A stretch of 64,000 nt of DNA from UBA4877 sp002399345 (GTDB taxonomy: Bacteria > Bacillota > Thermoanaerobacteria > Thermoanaerobacterales > UBA4877), in NCBI GenBank assembly GCA_036752905.1, contig DAIORT010000003.1:62001-126000 (forward strand), written 5' to 3'. A model generated the notes under the pieces. It was not told the DNA's origin. It worked only from the letters and a program-made list of their open reading frames with translations, and ran no database searches. The position numbers were made by a program, and so were the translations under genes. Positions 53,964 to 62,150 of this stretch are shown here, piece after piece; within the stretch, counting starts at the first letter, position 1, and every line of letters begins with the position of its first letter.

Positions 53964-54065
53964 GGCAGAGGCAGAGTAGACATCGCGCGTTAAGTGCCAG
54001 GAGATGGGAAGTTGCTCCTGGACGAAAGGTTTCGCCCTGCGGTGTAGATGTCGCATTCCGCTGTC
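53964..54065 (+). promoter_or_regulatory. Tetrahydrofolate (THF-I) riboswitch
   Basis: The stretch carries the THF riboswitch signature: AGAGTAGA, GCGTTAAGTG, GGGAAGTTG, ACGAA, GCGGTG and TCGCATTCCGC in order. P2 is GACATC (53979-53984) with GATGTC (54047-54052), and P3 is CCAGGAG with CTCCTGG. P1 joins GGCAG to CTGTC. It precedes a folate-transporter gene, the usual target. THF binding is established for this RNA family. Confidence 0.92.
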
Positions 54066-54130
54066 ACATTAAAGACTCCTTTCTCTTTAGTGTGGCTGCG
54101 TCACATAGCCTTAAGCTAAAGAGAGAGGAG
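54065..54130 (+). promoter_or_regulatory. Riboswitch expression platform masking the folT ribosome site
   Basis: CTCCTTTCTCTTT (54076-54088) can pair for 13 bp (one wobble) with AAAGAGAGAGGAG (54118-54130), which contains the folT Shine-Dalgarno. The competing helix CACATTAAAG (54065-54074) with CTTTAGTGTG (54085-54094) would free it. The P1 strand lies directly upstream, so folate binding should tip the balance. Confidence 0.75.
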
Positions 54131-54139
54131 GTGCATAAG

Positions 54140-54676
54140 ATGAAACGTCATGTACTTTCTGCACAAAGCATAACCTATGCCGGGCTTTTCATAGCCCTCA
54201 GCATAGCGCTTACAAGAGCAATGAGTTTTTATGTGACTATAGGCGGCGTGCAGGGTATCCGAATAGGATTTGGTAATATACCGATAATACTCTCCGGTGT
54301 TGTCCTGGGACCAGGCCTAGGTGCCGTTGTGGGCGCGGCTTCCGATCTCATAGGCAGCCTCATCATGCCCAGCGGGCCGTATTTTCCAGGCTTCACGATT
54401 TCCGCCGCCCTATCCGGGGCACTGCCTGTAATTTTTTTCAAGCTCTTAAGCGGAAATAAATCCCATCTATTTGTCCGGATATTCATGGCTGTAGCCATCT
54501 CAGACATAATAACATCCGTCGGTTTGGACAGTCTGTGGATTTATATTCTCTACCACGTGCCGCTGGCTGTTTTGTTACTGCCGCGGATAATCGCCAGGGT
54601 CATCATGATACCTGTCACATCATATCTCATTTATACCCTGCTGAAATATGTACCCAAACTAAAAGGTGCAATGTAA
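54140..54676 (+). CDS. folT: Folate ECF-transporter substrate-binding subunit
   Basis: A 178-residue membrane protein with about six segments and the ECF S-component look: ITYAGLFIALSIALTRA near the N-terminus (contacting EcfT), IRIGFGNIPIIL, and ASDLIGSLIMPSGPYFPGFT. It binds folates for an ECF importer whose ATPases and T subunit are encoded elsewhere. The THF riboswitch upstream supports folate over other vitamins. The start is the ATG at 54140 after GGAGGTGCATAAG. Confidence 0.92.
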   Translation: MKRHVLSAQSITYAGLFIALSIALTRAMSFYVTIGGVQGIRIGFGNIPIILSGVVLGPGLGAVVGAASDLIGSLIMPSGPYFPGFTISAALSGALPVIFFKLLSGNKSHLFVRIFMAVAISDIITSVGLDSLWIYILYHVPLAVLLLPRIIARVIMIPVTSYLIYTLLKYVPKLKGAM

Positions 54677-54683
54677 ACTAAGT

Positions 54684-54705
54684 AAGGCTGCCTCACGGCA
54701 GCCTT
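54684..54705. terminator. Terminator between convergent folT and htrA genes
   Basis: AAGGCTGCC/GGCAGCCTT stem with a 4-base loop and A/T-rich flanks on both sides. Confidence 0.85.
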
Positions 54706-54710
54706 AAAAT

Positions 54711-55874
54711 TTAATTTCCCATAGATGATTTTAGCGTGACTTTTGCATTAATGGTTTTGCCGTCTCTTACGACGGTCATGGTTATTGTCTCGCCAACCTT
54801 ATGTTTAGATATCTGCTTTTGCATATCATCCAATGTCGTAACCTTTTTGTTACTTACAGCCGTTATGACGTCTCCCGTTTTGATCCCGGCAGATTCAGCA
54901 GGGCCTCCCGGCTGTACCTGGGCTACATATAATCCTATTGGAAGGTTATATGACTTGGCATCATCCTGCCCTACCTGCTGGACTGCCACCCCTATCATAG
55001 GCCTTTCGATGTATCCATTCTTTATTAGCTGGTCTACAATCGGCCTGGCCGTACTGATCGGTATTGCAAACCCCATACCTTCGACGGGCGTACCCGACGA
55101 GCCACCGAATATATCAGACAGGTCATCGCCACCCGTTGAAACCAACTTTACACTGGTGATGCCCATTACCTCGCCTTTAGTGTTAACCAGCGGGCCGCCG
55201 CTGTTTCCTGGATTGATTGCTGCATCCGTCTGTATCAGCTTAAGGCTGGTATCCGCTGTATTAAGGGTACGGTTGAGCCCGCTTACTATACCTGCGGTAA
55301 CCGTTCCTGAATATTGCTCACCCAGCGGATTACCTATGGCAACAGCAAGCTGTCCCACCTTTATTTTGTCTGAGTCTCCCAACTTTGCTACCGGAAGATT
55401 GGATTTATCTATCTTAATCACAGCCAAATCCGTCTTGGAATCAGTACCAATAAGCTTAGCTACATTCTTACTACCGTCTTTAAGTGTTACCTCAATCCTT
55501 TTTGCACCCTTAACCACATGGCTATTTGTCACTATATAACCGTCTTTACTATATATAAAACCGCTGCCGCTGCCCTGGACAGCATACTTTATCTGATAAT
55601 CATTACTCACGGGAATCATGTTGCTCACACTAACCACGGCAGGACTTACCTTCTCAGCCACCGCCGATATGAGGCCGGAAACATTATCCGTAGGTATGGT
55701 CACATCCGGCGCAGCCATGGCCGAAGTATTATTCTTCGGTACTATGTATGCCGCAATCACACCTCCCAGTAATGCAGAAACTAAAGCAACCACTATGATA
55801 ACACCCCATGGAAACCTTCCTCTGCCTTCAGGCTTTTTATCCGCAACCTTAAACATATCGTCTCTGTTATCCAT
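54711..55874 (-). CDS. HtrA/DegP-like membrane-anchored serine protease
   Basis: A 387-residue S1C protease: one N-terminal membrane anchor (about 22-45), a trypsin-like domain with His in NSHVVKGA, Asp in DLAVIKID and Ser in GNSGGPL, and one C-terminal PDZ domain (AGIKTGDVITAVSN). It degrades misfolded exported proteins at the outer face of the membrane. I start at the ATG at 55874 behind GGAGGTGAAATTT. It follows a two-component system, the same order as Bacillus walRK-yycK/htrC, but walH/I are not seen. Confidence 0.93.
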   Translation of the reverse strand: MDNRDDMFKVADKKPEGRGRFPWGVIIVVALVSALLGGVIAAYIVPKNNTSAMAAPDVTIPTDNVSGLISAVAEKVSPAVVSVSNMIPVSNDYQIKYAVQGSGSGFIYSKDGYIVTNSHVVKGAKRIEVTLKDGSKNVAKLIGTDSKTDLAVIKIDKSNLPVAKLGDSDKIKVGQLAVAIGNPLGEQYSGTVTAGIVSGLNRTLNTADTSLKLIQTDAAINPGNSGGPLVNTKGEVMGITSVKLVSTGGDDLSDIFGGSSGTPVEGMGFAIPISTARPIVDQLIKNGYIERPMIGVAVQQVGQDDAKSYNLPIGLYVAQVQPGGPAESAGIKTGDVITAVSNKKVTTLDDMQKQISKHKVGETITMTVVRDGKTINAKVTLKSSMGN

Positions 55875-55904
55875 AAATTTCACCTCCGAAATAGATAAAA
55901 GTAA

Positions 55905-55921
55905 GGGGGCTTTAAGCCCCC
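55905..55921 (-). terminator. Stem-loop between the histidine kinase and htrA
   Basis: GGGGGC-TTTAA-GCCCCC perfect stem, followed on the minus strand by TTACTTTTATC. Probably a (partial) terminator. Confidence 0.7.
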
Positions 55922-56022
55922 AGGGGGATAAGCATAAGTTTAATCCTTTGCTTCACATACTATTTTATCAACTAAATGTGAAGAATATGTGAATAAAATA
56001 TTAAATAAATGTAACGGTTTAG

Positions 56023-57429
56023 TTAAACAGCCTTCAGTGTAAACATAAACTCCGTACCCTTGTCCTCGCTACTCCTTACATTTATCTTTTCCCCATGCTG
56101 ATCTATAATAGACTTTACAATGGAAAGTCCCAGCCCGCTAGACGTTTCTGTCCTGGCTTTGTCACTTTTATAGAATCTCTCAAATATATTAGGCAGGTCT
56201 TCCTCATTTATAACGGAGCCATTATCCCTTACGGAAATATACGCTTTGCCTTTGCCTTCAAATGTCTTTACCCATATACTGCCTTTCTGCCTGCTATACT
56301 TTATAGCATTATCCATGAGGTTATACAGCACCCGCTCTATTGCGGCTTTGTCTGCATACACGTTAAGGATATCACTGTCAAACTCAGGAATAAAGTCTAT
56401 TCCTTTTTCGTTCAGTCTATACTCAAGCTTGATCACCGTAATCCTTATTACCTCATTTATATCAAACTCTTCCTTATTAAGCGTCATTTGTCCTGACTGT
56501 AACTGTGTCATGCTTAAAAGATCATTTATAAGAGAGGTCAGTCTTTTGGACTCCTGCAGCGCCACATTGAGGTACTTCTCCCTATCCTCCTCGGCTATAG
56601 TTCCATCAAGTATGCCCGTGATGTAACCCCTTATGGATGTAAGCGGCGAACGCAGTTCATGAGAGACATTGGCTACAAAACGGCTCCTCATATTCTCTAA
56701 GTCACTGAGATCCTTAACCATAAGGTTAAATGCATGGGCCAGCTCTCCTATCTCATCATCCCGGCTTTCGTCTAACTGTATATCAAAATTGCCGGATGAT
56801 ATATTGGTTGCGGCCTGGCCCATTTGCACCAGCGGGATGGAAATCCTTCTTGATGCAAAATATATAAGAACAGCTGCCATGACAACGGAAATAATAGCAG
56901 AAAGCAAAACAAGCCGGAAGGTTCCAATCATCGTCTGATTTATACTGCGTATGGGTGAATGCATAAATATAGCGCCGGATATACCTTCTTCAGTCGTGAC
57001 CGGTACCCCCACTGTAAGCATAAGCGTTTTAAACCTGCCGCCGAAATAGCCCCTCTTAACCACGGTCTGACCGTCTAATACATTCCTCACCTCATCCTCC
57101 GTAAGCTTTATCCCACCAAACCTCTGGCCTATCGGCCCTGTCTCTGTAAAAACCACACCCCGGTTGTCCACTATCCATATTCTGGTATTAGTGGAGCGGT
57201 CAATACTCTGCAGCTCATAGACAAGAACATCGCCGTTTATTACTTTATTCTCATAGTCATTTAATATCATGTTTATTTCCCTAGACCTGTCCAGAAGAGT
57301 GTGCTCGGTTTCATTGTAAAAATAGCTTTGCATGAGCTGGTACAACATTGCCGATAATATGACCATGGTGACAAACAATATCACCGCATATGTCCTGATA
57401 AGCTGATTGAAAATCTTACCGCGCTTCAT
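56023..57429 (-). CDS. Sensor histidine kinase
   Basis: A 468-residue kinase: TM1 about 12-32, an extracellular sensor region to about 165, TM2 about 168-190, HAMP to about 245, H-box NVSHELRSPLTSIRG near 255 (phospho-His), then a HATPase domain with N (DNAIKYS), G1 (DNGSVI-NEEDL) and G2 (SSGLGLSIVKSI) boxes. The 4-base overlap with the response-regulator gene shows pairing. By family it resembles PhoR/ResE/WalK types. The signal is unknown. Confidence 0.92.
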   Translation of the reverse strand: MKRGKIFNQLIRTYAVILFVTMVILSAMLYQLMQSYFYNETEHTLLDRSREINMILNDYENKVINGDVLVYELQSIDRSTNTRIWIVDNRGVVFTETGPIGQRFGGIKLTEDEVRNVLDGQTVVKRGYFGGRFKTLMLTVGVPVTTEEGISGAIFMHSPIRSINQTMIGTFRLVLLSAIISVVMAAVLIYFASRRISIPLVQMGQAATNISSGNFDIQLDESRDDEIGELAHAFNLMVKDLSDLENMRSRFVANVSHELRSPLTSIRGYITGILDGTIAEEDREKYLNVALQESKRLTSLINDLLSMTQLQSGQMTLNKEEFDINEVIRITVIKLEYRLNEKGIDFIPEFDSDILNVYADKAAIERVLYNLMDNAIKYSRQKGSIWVKTFEGKGKAYISVRDNGSVINEEDLPNIFERFYKSDKARTETSSGLGLSIVKSIIDQHGEKINVRSSEDKGTEFMFTLKAV

Positions 57430-58097
57430 GTTTTCACCTCAAACTTATATCCCACTCCCCACACGGTTTTCAACTCATAGTTCATAGTAGCGGGAATTTT
57501 CCCCCTAAGCCGCTTTATATGAACATCCACTGTCCTGGAATCTCCATAAAACTCATAGCCCCATACCCGGTCTAATAACTGTTCCCTGGTAAAAACCTGA
57601 TTTGGGTGTGTTGCTAAAAAGTACGCCAGTTCCAGTTCCTTAGGTGCGACCTTTACCTCTTTTCCGCATACCAGTAGTCTGTATTCACTCATGTTGATCT
57701 CCAACCCCGGGAAACTTACCACCTCTTTAACACCATTGTGTTCATATCTTCTCAGCACCGCCTTGACCCTGGCAATAAGCTCCTTGGGTTCAAAGGGCTT
57801 TACAATATAATCATCGGCGCCCGTCTCCAGCCCTTCCACCTTATCCTTAGTCTCTCCCTTAGCTGTGAGCATGATTATAGGTACATCGGATATCCTCCTT
57901 GCCTCTTTGCAAAAAGACATTCCGTCCAGACCGGGAAGCATGAGATCAAGAATAACAAGGTCCGGCACTAAACTCTCAAAATCTTTAAGAGCCTGACTGC
58001 CGTCAAGCTCCATGATAACCTCGTAGCCCTCTTTCCTTAGATATATAGCTACCAACTCTAATATATTTCTGTCGTCATCCACCACCATGATTCTCAT
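57426..58097 (-). CDS. OmpR/PhoB-family response regulator
   Basis: A 223-residue regulator: receiver with MVVDDDRN (acid pocket), phospho-Asp in DLVILDLMLPG, and KPFEP (Lys), then a winged-helix DNA-binding domain (FTREQLLDRVWGYEFYGDSRTVDVHIKRLR pattern, key words RVWGYE and VDVHIKRLR). The start is placed at the ATG at 58097 with GGGGGATG upstream. It pairs with the overlapping kinase and sits upstream of htrA. Confidence 0.94.
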   Translation of the reverse strand: MRIMVVDDDRNILELVAIYLRKEGYEVIMELDGSQALKDFESLVPDLVILDLMLPGLDGMSFCKEARRISDVPIIMLTAKGETKDKVEGLETGADDYIVKPFEPKELIARVKAVLRRYEHNGVKEVVSFPGLEINMSEYRLLVCGKEVKVAPKELELAYFLATHPNQVFTREQLLDRVWGYEFYGDSRTVDVHIKRLRGKIPATMNYELKTVWGVGYKFEVKT

Positions 58098-58128
58098 AAA
58101 GATTTCATCCCCCATTGCTATAAAAAAA

Positions 58129-58158
58129 GCGTCGATACAGGCCGCTATTTACCGACGC
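58129..58158 (-). terminator. Stem-loop upstream of the two-component system
   Basis: GCGTCG (58129-58134) pairs with CGACGC (58153-58158); on the minus strand TTTTTTT follows. It terminates transcription arriving from prs. Confidence 0.8.
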
Positions 58159-58188
58159 CCCATCACACGCAAATAAGAAAAACGTTGG

Positions 58189-58245
58189 GCAATTTTACTG
58201 CCGTGCCTCTCTACATGTTAACTGCAAAAAAGCACGGCAAAATTC
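58189..58245 (-). repeat. Second stem-loop downstream of prs
   Basis: AATTTT and TGCCGTGC (58199-58206) pair with GCACGGCA (58232-58239) and AAAATT across a 25-base loop. No T run after it; likely an RNA-end stabiliser acting with the terminator at 58129. Confidence 0.45.
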
Positions 58246-58254
58246 CATACAAAA

Positions 58255-59205
58255 TTAACTGAATAAAGTGCTCACCGACAAATGCTCATAAATCCTCCTT
58301 ATAGCCTCTGCAAACATCGGGGCAACGCTCACGGTATTTATTTTGGATATGCGTTTTTCATCCGTCAGCGGTATTGTATCCGTAACAATTACCTCTTTTA
58401 TAGGCGACTTGTCCAGCCTCTCTATAGCCGGTCCGGAAAGTGCCGCATGCGTACAGCAGGCATATACCTCTTTAGCACCCTGATCCATCAGCGCTTGCGC
58501 ACCCAGGGTGATAGTTCCCGCCGTATCAATGAGGTCGTCAGCCAGTATGACGGTCTTTCCCTTAATCTCCCCTATTATGTGCATGACCTCGGCCACATTA
58601 GCCTGGGGCCTGCGTTTATCGATTATCGCTATAGGCGCATTAAGCTTTTCAGCAAAATTACGAGCCCTACCCACACTTCCCTGGTCGGGAGATACAACGA
58701 CAACATCTTTGGAACAAAAGCCTTTATCTATATAATATTTAGCCAGTATGGGTATACCCACAAGGTTGTCCACAGGTATATCGAAATAACCCTGTATCTG
58801 TCCGGCATGCAGGTCCATGGTTAAAACCCTGTCTATACCCGACACTGTAAGAAGGTTTGCCACCAATTTTGCCGTAATCGGGTCTCTTGACCTGGTTTTT
58901 CTGTCCTGCCTAGCATAGCCGTAATAAGGTATAACAGCCGTAATGCTCCCGGCAGAAGCTCTTTTGAGAGCATCCACCATTATTAAAAGCTCCATCAGAT
59001 TATTGTTTACGGGATTACAGGTGGACTGTATAACAAATACATCTGCTCCTCTTACGCTTTCATCAATTTTTACACTTATTTCACCGTCACTGAATGTCGA
59101 AACATCTGACTTACCCAGGGTAAGTCCTAAAATCTTAGCCACATCCTTGGCAAAACCTACATTGGAATTACCTGCAAATATTTTAATTACTCCATCACTG
59201 TGCAA
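58255..59205 (-). CDS. prs: Ribose-phosphate pyrophosphokinase
   Basis: A 316-residue PRPP synthase: IKIFAGNSN start, SDGEISVKIDESVRG (ATP-site loop), YGYARQDRK, DLHAGQIQGYF, and the PRPP-binding loop DDLIDTAGT. It makes PRPP for purine, pyrimidine, His and Trp synthesis. The start is TTG, 7 bases after AGGAGG. It follows glmU by only 2 bases, the conserved Firmicute pair. Confidence 0.97.
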   Translation of the reverse strand: MHSDGVIKIFAGNSNVGFAKDVAKILGLTLGKSDVSTFSDGEISVKIDESVRGADVFVIQSTCNPVNNNLMELLIMVDALKRASAGSITAVIPYYGYARQDRKTRSRDPITAKLVANLLTVSGIDRVLTMDLHAGQIQGYFDIPVDNLVGIPILAKYYIDKGFCSKDVVVVSPDQGSVGRARNFAEKLNAPIAIIDKRRPQANVAEVMHIIGEIKGKTVILADDLIDTAGTITLGAQALMDQGAKEVYACCTHAALSGPAIERLDKSPIKEVIVTDTIPLTDEKRISKINTVSVAPMFAEAIRRIYEHLSVSTLFS

Positions 59206-59207
59206 GC

Positions 59208-60578
59208 TTATACCTCCTGATCCTTAAATTTTTTTGTAACCCAGCCTTCAATATTCGTTTGCCTACTCCGTGCAATACCCAGAGCATCCTTAGGCAGCTT
59301 ATCGGTAATTGTGGAACCTGCAGCAACAAATGCCCTGTCTTCTACTTCAACAGGAGCTACCAGGTTTGAATTGCAACCTATGAAAGCCCTGTCACCCACC
59401 TTCGTCCTATGTTTCACCTTTCCATCATAATTAACTGTTATGGCTCCGCAGCTGAAATTCACACCCGAACCTATATCGGCGTCACCAACATAAGCGAGAT
59501 GCGGTACCTTCGTCCCCTCCCCTATGGAGGAATTCTTAAGCTCGACAAAATCTCCTATTTTCACCTTGTTTGCCACATGAGAATTAGGCCTAAGATATGC
59601 AAATGGTCCCACAGTACAGTTTTCACCCACACTGCTGTCCCACATAACCGAATAGGTGACGCTTGTCCCATGACCCACGCTGCTGGAGTCTATCCTCGTG
59701 TAAGGTCCTATAACAGCATCATCCGCTATAACGGAGCTTCCTTCTATTATTGTTCCCGGTTTCAGTATGATATCCCTACCAAATTTCGCCTCTGCGGAAA
59801 TATATGTCGTGTCCGGATCAATTACCGTGACACCTGCCCTCATCCAGCTTTCAACTATCTCTTTATTAATCTCTCTTTCCAGGCCGGACAGCTGTACCCT
59901 GTCATTTATGCCTGAAAGTTCGCATGCGTCTCCTATAAAAGCTCCTATGGTTCTACCCATATCCCCTATGATAGCAATCGTATCCGTAAGATAATATTCT
60001 CCCTGGTCATTGTCGTTTTTTATCATATTTAATGATTTCTTTAAACACTGCGCATCAAAGCAGTAGACCGCGGAGTTTATCTCTTTTATTAGCTTAATTT
60101 CACTTGAGGCGTCTCTGTCCTCCACTATTGACTTGACATTCCCGGAGCTGTCTCTGATTATTCTCCCATACCCCGAAGGGTCTCTCATAATGCAGGAGAG
60201 CATTGTAACAGCATAACCGCCGTTTCTGTGATATGTAAGCAGTCTTTTTATTGTCTCCTGCTTGATAAGCGGCACATCTCCCGGCATCACAAGAACAGTC
60301 CCGCTGTCCGGAAGCAATTCTACAGCAGACTTCACCGCATCGCCGGTTCCCAATTGATTTTCCTGTATACACAGCTTCACCTTGCCACTTAAGTGATCTT
60401 CTATCTCTTCCCGATTTGAGCCGACAACTACTGTTATGTCGTCCGTCACACCCTGTGCGGCCTCTATGCAATAGTCTATTATGGGTTTTCCCTTTAAGGC
60501 ATGCATTACTTTTGCATATTTCGAATTCATCCTCTTGCCTTGACCGGCAGCGAGGATAAGTCCACAGACATCATTCAT
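59208..60578 (-). CDS. glmU: Bifunctional UDP-GlcNAc pyrophosphorylase / glucosamine-1-phosphate acetyltransferase
   Basis: A 456-residue GlmU when started at the ATG at 60578 (GAGGGGAAGATCATT upstream), exactly the Bacillus length. N-terminal uridylyltransferase: LILAAGQGKRM, QLGTGDA and PGDVPL. C-terminal left-handed beta-helix acetyltransferase of hexapeptide repeats (from about 250), with the catalytic His segment near RPNSHVANKV and NYDGKVKHRT. It makes UDP-GlcNAc for peptidoglycan. Confidence 0.97.
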   Translation of the reverse strand: MNDVCGLILAAGQGKRMNSKYAKVMHALKGKPIIDYCIEAAQGVTDDITVVVGSNREEIEDHLSGKVKLCIQENQLGTGDAVKSAVELLPDSGTVLVMPGDVPLIKQETIKRLLTYHRNGGYAVTMLSCIMRDPSGYGRIIRDSSGNVKSIVEDRDASSEIKLIKEINSAVYCFDAQCLKKSLNMIKNDNDQGEYYLTDTIAIIGDMGRTIGAFIGDACELSGINDRVQLSGLEREINKEIVESWMRAGVTVIDPDTTYISAEAKFGRDIILKPGTIIEGSSVIADDAVIGPYTRIDSSSVGHGTSVTYSVMWDSSVGENCTVGPFAYLRPNSHVANKVKIGDFVELKNSSIGEGTKVPHLAYVGDADIGSGVNFSCGAITVNYDGKVKHRTKVGDRAFIGCNSNLVAPVEVEDRAFVAAGSTITDKLPKDALGIARSRQTNIEGWVTKKFKDQEV

Positions 60579-60668
60579 AATGATCTTCCCCTCATATATA
60601 TAAAATAAACTCATTTAATTATAATATATACTTGAGAAATTGCAAAGTTTACTGGAAAAATCAAAACA

Positions 60669-60688
60669 GCGGAGACATATGTCCCCGC
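60669..60688 (-). terminator. Terminator after spoVG
   Basis: GCGGGGACAT/ATGTCTCCGC stem (one wobble), followed on the minus strand by TGTTTTGATTTTT. Confidence 0.75.
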
Positions 60689-60706
60689 CCTAAATAAAAG
60701 TGTCTA

Positions 60707-60982
60707 TTAAGCTCCTTCGGTCTCTTGGGAAGTCACCTTTTTAAATTCATTGAGTATAGCTTCTTGGATCATTGCTCTCGTTTCTGTATTTATTGGGTGA
60801 GCGATGTCTTTATACTCGCCATCGGGAGTTTTCCTGCTGGGCATAGCAATAAAGAGGCCGTTACTACCTTCAATTACCTTTATATCATGAACTACGAAAT
60901 CGTTATCAAAGGTAACCGATACAACTGCCCGCATTCTTCCTTCATTAGTAACCTTCCTCACCCTTACGTCAGTGACATTCAT
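60707..60982 (-). CDS. spoVG: Septation/sporulation regulator SpoVG
   Basis: A 91-residue SpoVG: MNVTDVRVRKVTNEGRMRAVV, DNDFVVHDIKVIEG and GLFIAMPSRKTPDGEYKDIAHPI are diagnostic (the last given by AMPSRK and DIAHPI). It binds RNA and DNA and affects septation and capsule genes in various Firmicutes. AAGGTGGTGAACCC precedes the ATG. It lies between purR and glmU, the common order. Confidence 0.97.
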   Translation of the reverse strand: MNVTDVRVRKVTNEGRMRAVVSVTFDNDFVVHDIKVIEGSNGLFIAMPSRKTPDGEYKDIAHPINTETRAMIQEAILNEFKKVTSQETEGA

Positions 60983-61079
60983 GGGTTCACCACCTTTTGT
61001 CTTTATGTAATTTCTAGTCTATTGTATATATTCGCTAGAAATATCATAAATCCTTCAAAATGCAAAAAAATTTTCTGAA

Positions 61080-61901
61080 TTATACTTTACCCCAATTTCC
61101 ACTTTCAAGTCTAATTATTCCGCGTTTTTCGTCTATGGAGACCAGATTAATAAGAGATATATAATCGTCTACCAGTTTGGTTTCGGGCTCTTTTGTAGCA
61201 ACCACCACTCCTGTGCCTAAGACCTGTGCATTAAATTCCTTCATTAAATTGACTATTCCCCTTGCTGTGCCCCCGCCTTTCATGAAATCGTCTACAATAA
61301 TCACCCGCGAATGGGGCAGCATAGACCGCCTAGACAGGGACATGGTCCTGATGTCTTTTGTGGAACCGGATACATAGTTTATGCTGACGGAGGAACCTTC
61401 CGTTACCCTGCTGTCATGCTTGCATATTACAATGGGCACACCCAGTGCCCGGGCAGCCATAAATGCCGGCGGTATACCCTTTGTTTCTACAGTAACAACA
61501 TATTCAGGCTTTTTATCTGCAAAACATGTGGCCATGATTTCCCCTATAATCGAGCAGATTCCCGGTGAATAAAGAAGGTCGGCCGTATATAAAAAACCTC
61601 CGGGGATTATTCTTTCTTTTTTTGACAAATCCATGCATAACCTGTTTATAAAATCCGCATATTTTTCCTTTGAACCGACGGGAAGATAAAATATGCCTCC
61701 CGCAGCTCCCGGCTCGGTTACTACCCGGCCCATTCCCATTTGTGTAAACATATTGTTTATGGTATCTATATCTTCACTTATCGTGGATTTAGCAGAGCTT
61801 AACATATTCATAAAGTATGAAAGATGAAACCTTTTATTGGGATTATCAGTAAGTATCTTGACTATGGCTGCTATACGCTCGCTTTTTTTATGTTCACCCA
61901 T
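61080..61901 (-). CDS. purR: Purine operon repressor PurR
   Basis: A 273-residue PurR of the Bacillus type: N-terminal winged helix (KSERIAAIVKILTDNPNKRF) joined to a phosphoribosyltransferase-like domain with the PRPP loop VIIVDDFMKGGGTARG. It represses purine genes when PRPP is low; it is not the LacI-type PurR of enterobacteria. AAACGGAGGAAAAA precedes the ATG. It is followed by spoVG after 97 bases. Confidence 0.96.
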   Translation of the reverse strand: MGEHKKSERIAAIVKILTDNPNKRFHLSYFMNMLSSAKSTISEDIDTINNMFTQMGMGRVVTEPGAAGGIFYLPVGSKEKYADFINRLCMDLSKKERIIPGGFLYTADLLYSPGICSIIGEIMATCFADKKPEYVVTVETKGIPPAFMAARALGVPIVICKHDSRVTEGSSVSINYVSGSTKDIRTMSLSRRSMLPHSRVIIVDDFMKGGGTARGIVNLMKEFNAQVLGTGVVVATKEPETKLVDDYISLINLVSIDEKRGIIRLESGNWGKV

Positions 61902-62036
61902 TTTTTCCTCCGTTTTATTTTTATTGTTCTATTATCATTTATTTTTATATAGTTATAGTTAGAATAATCATATCCAGAATCAGACTGAGTACTATAATCA
62001 CATGCAGGGCTGCCGGCCTGGCCTTGTCATTATGCT

Positions 62037-62065
62037 TTGCACTGGTATGGCATATGTTCTATAAT
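62037..62065 (+). promoter_or_regulatory. murC promoter
   Basis: TTGCAC (62037-62042), 17-base spacer, TATAAT (62060-62065), about 85 bases before the start codon. The rest of 61902-62150 is A/T-rich and also holds one intergenic GGCCTGGCC word at 62015-62023. Confidence 0.75.
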
Positions 62066-62150
62066 ATATCCATAATGCGAATAGTTATTTCCATTGTTGG
62101 CAAAAATCATTATGTACTTAATTTTAGCTTTTCAGGGAGTGGTATATAAT

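Noticed and set aside
53877..54056. N-terminal extension of pth
   Set aside because: It would run through the folT riboswitch on the other strand and lacks a ribosome site; the family start MKIVLGIGNPG is at 53876.
54736..55539. 267-codon plus-strand frame opposite htrA
   Set aside because: Fully antisense to a textbook HtrA protein; composition mirrors the real gene. No start signals.
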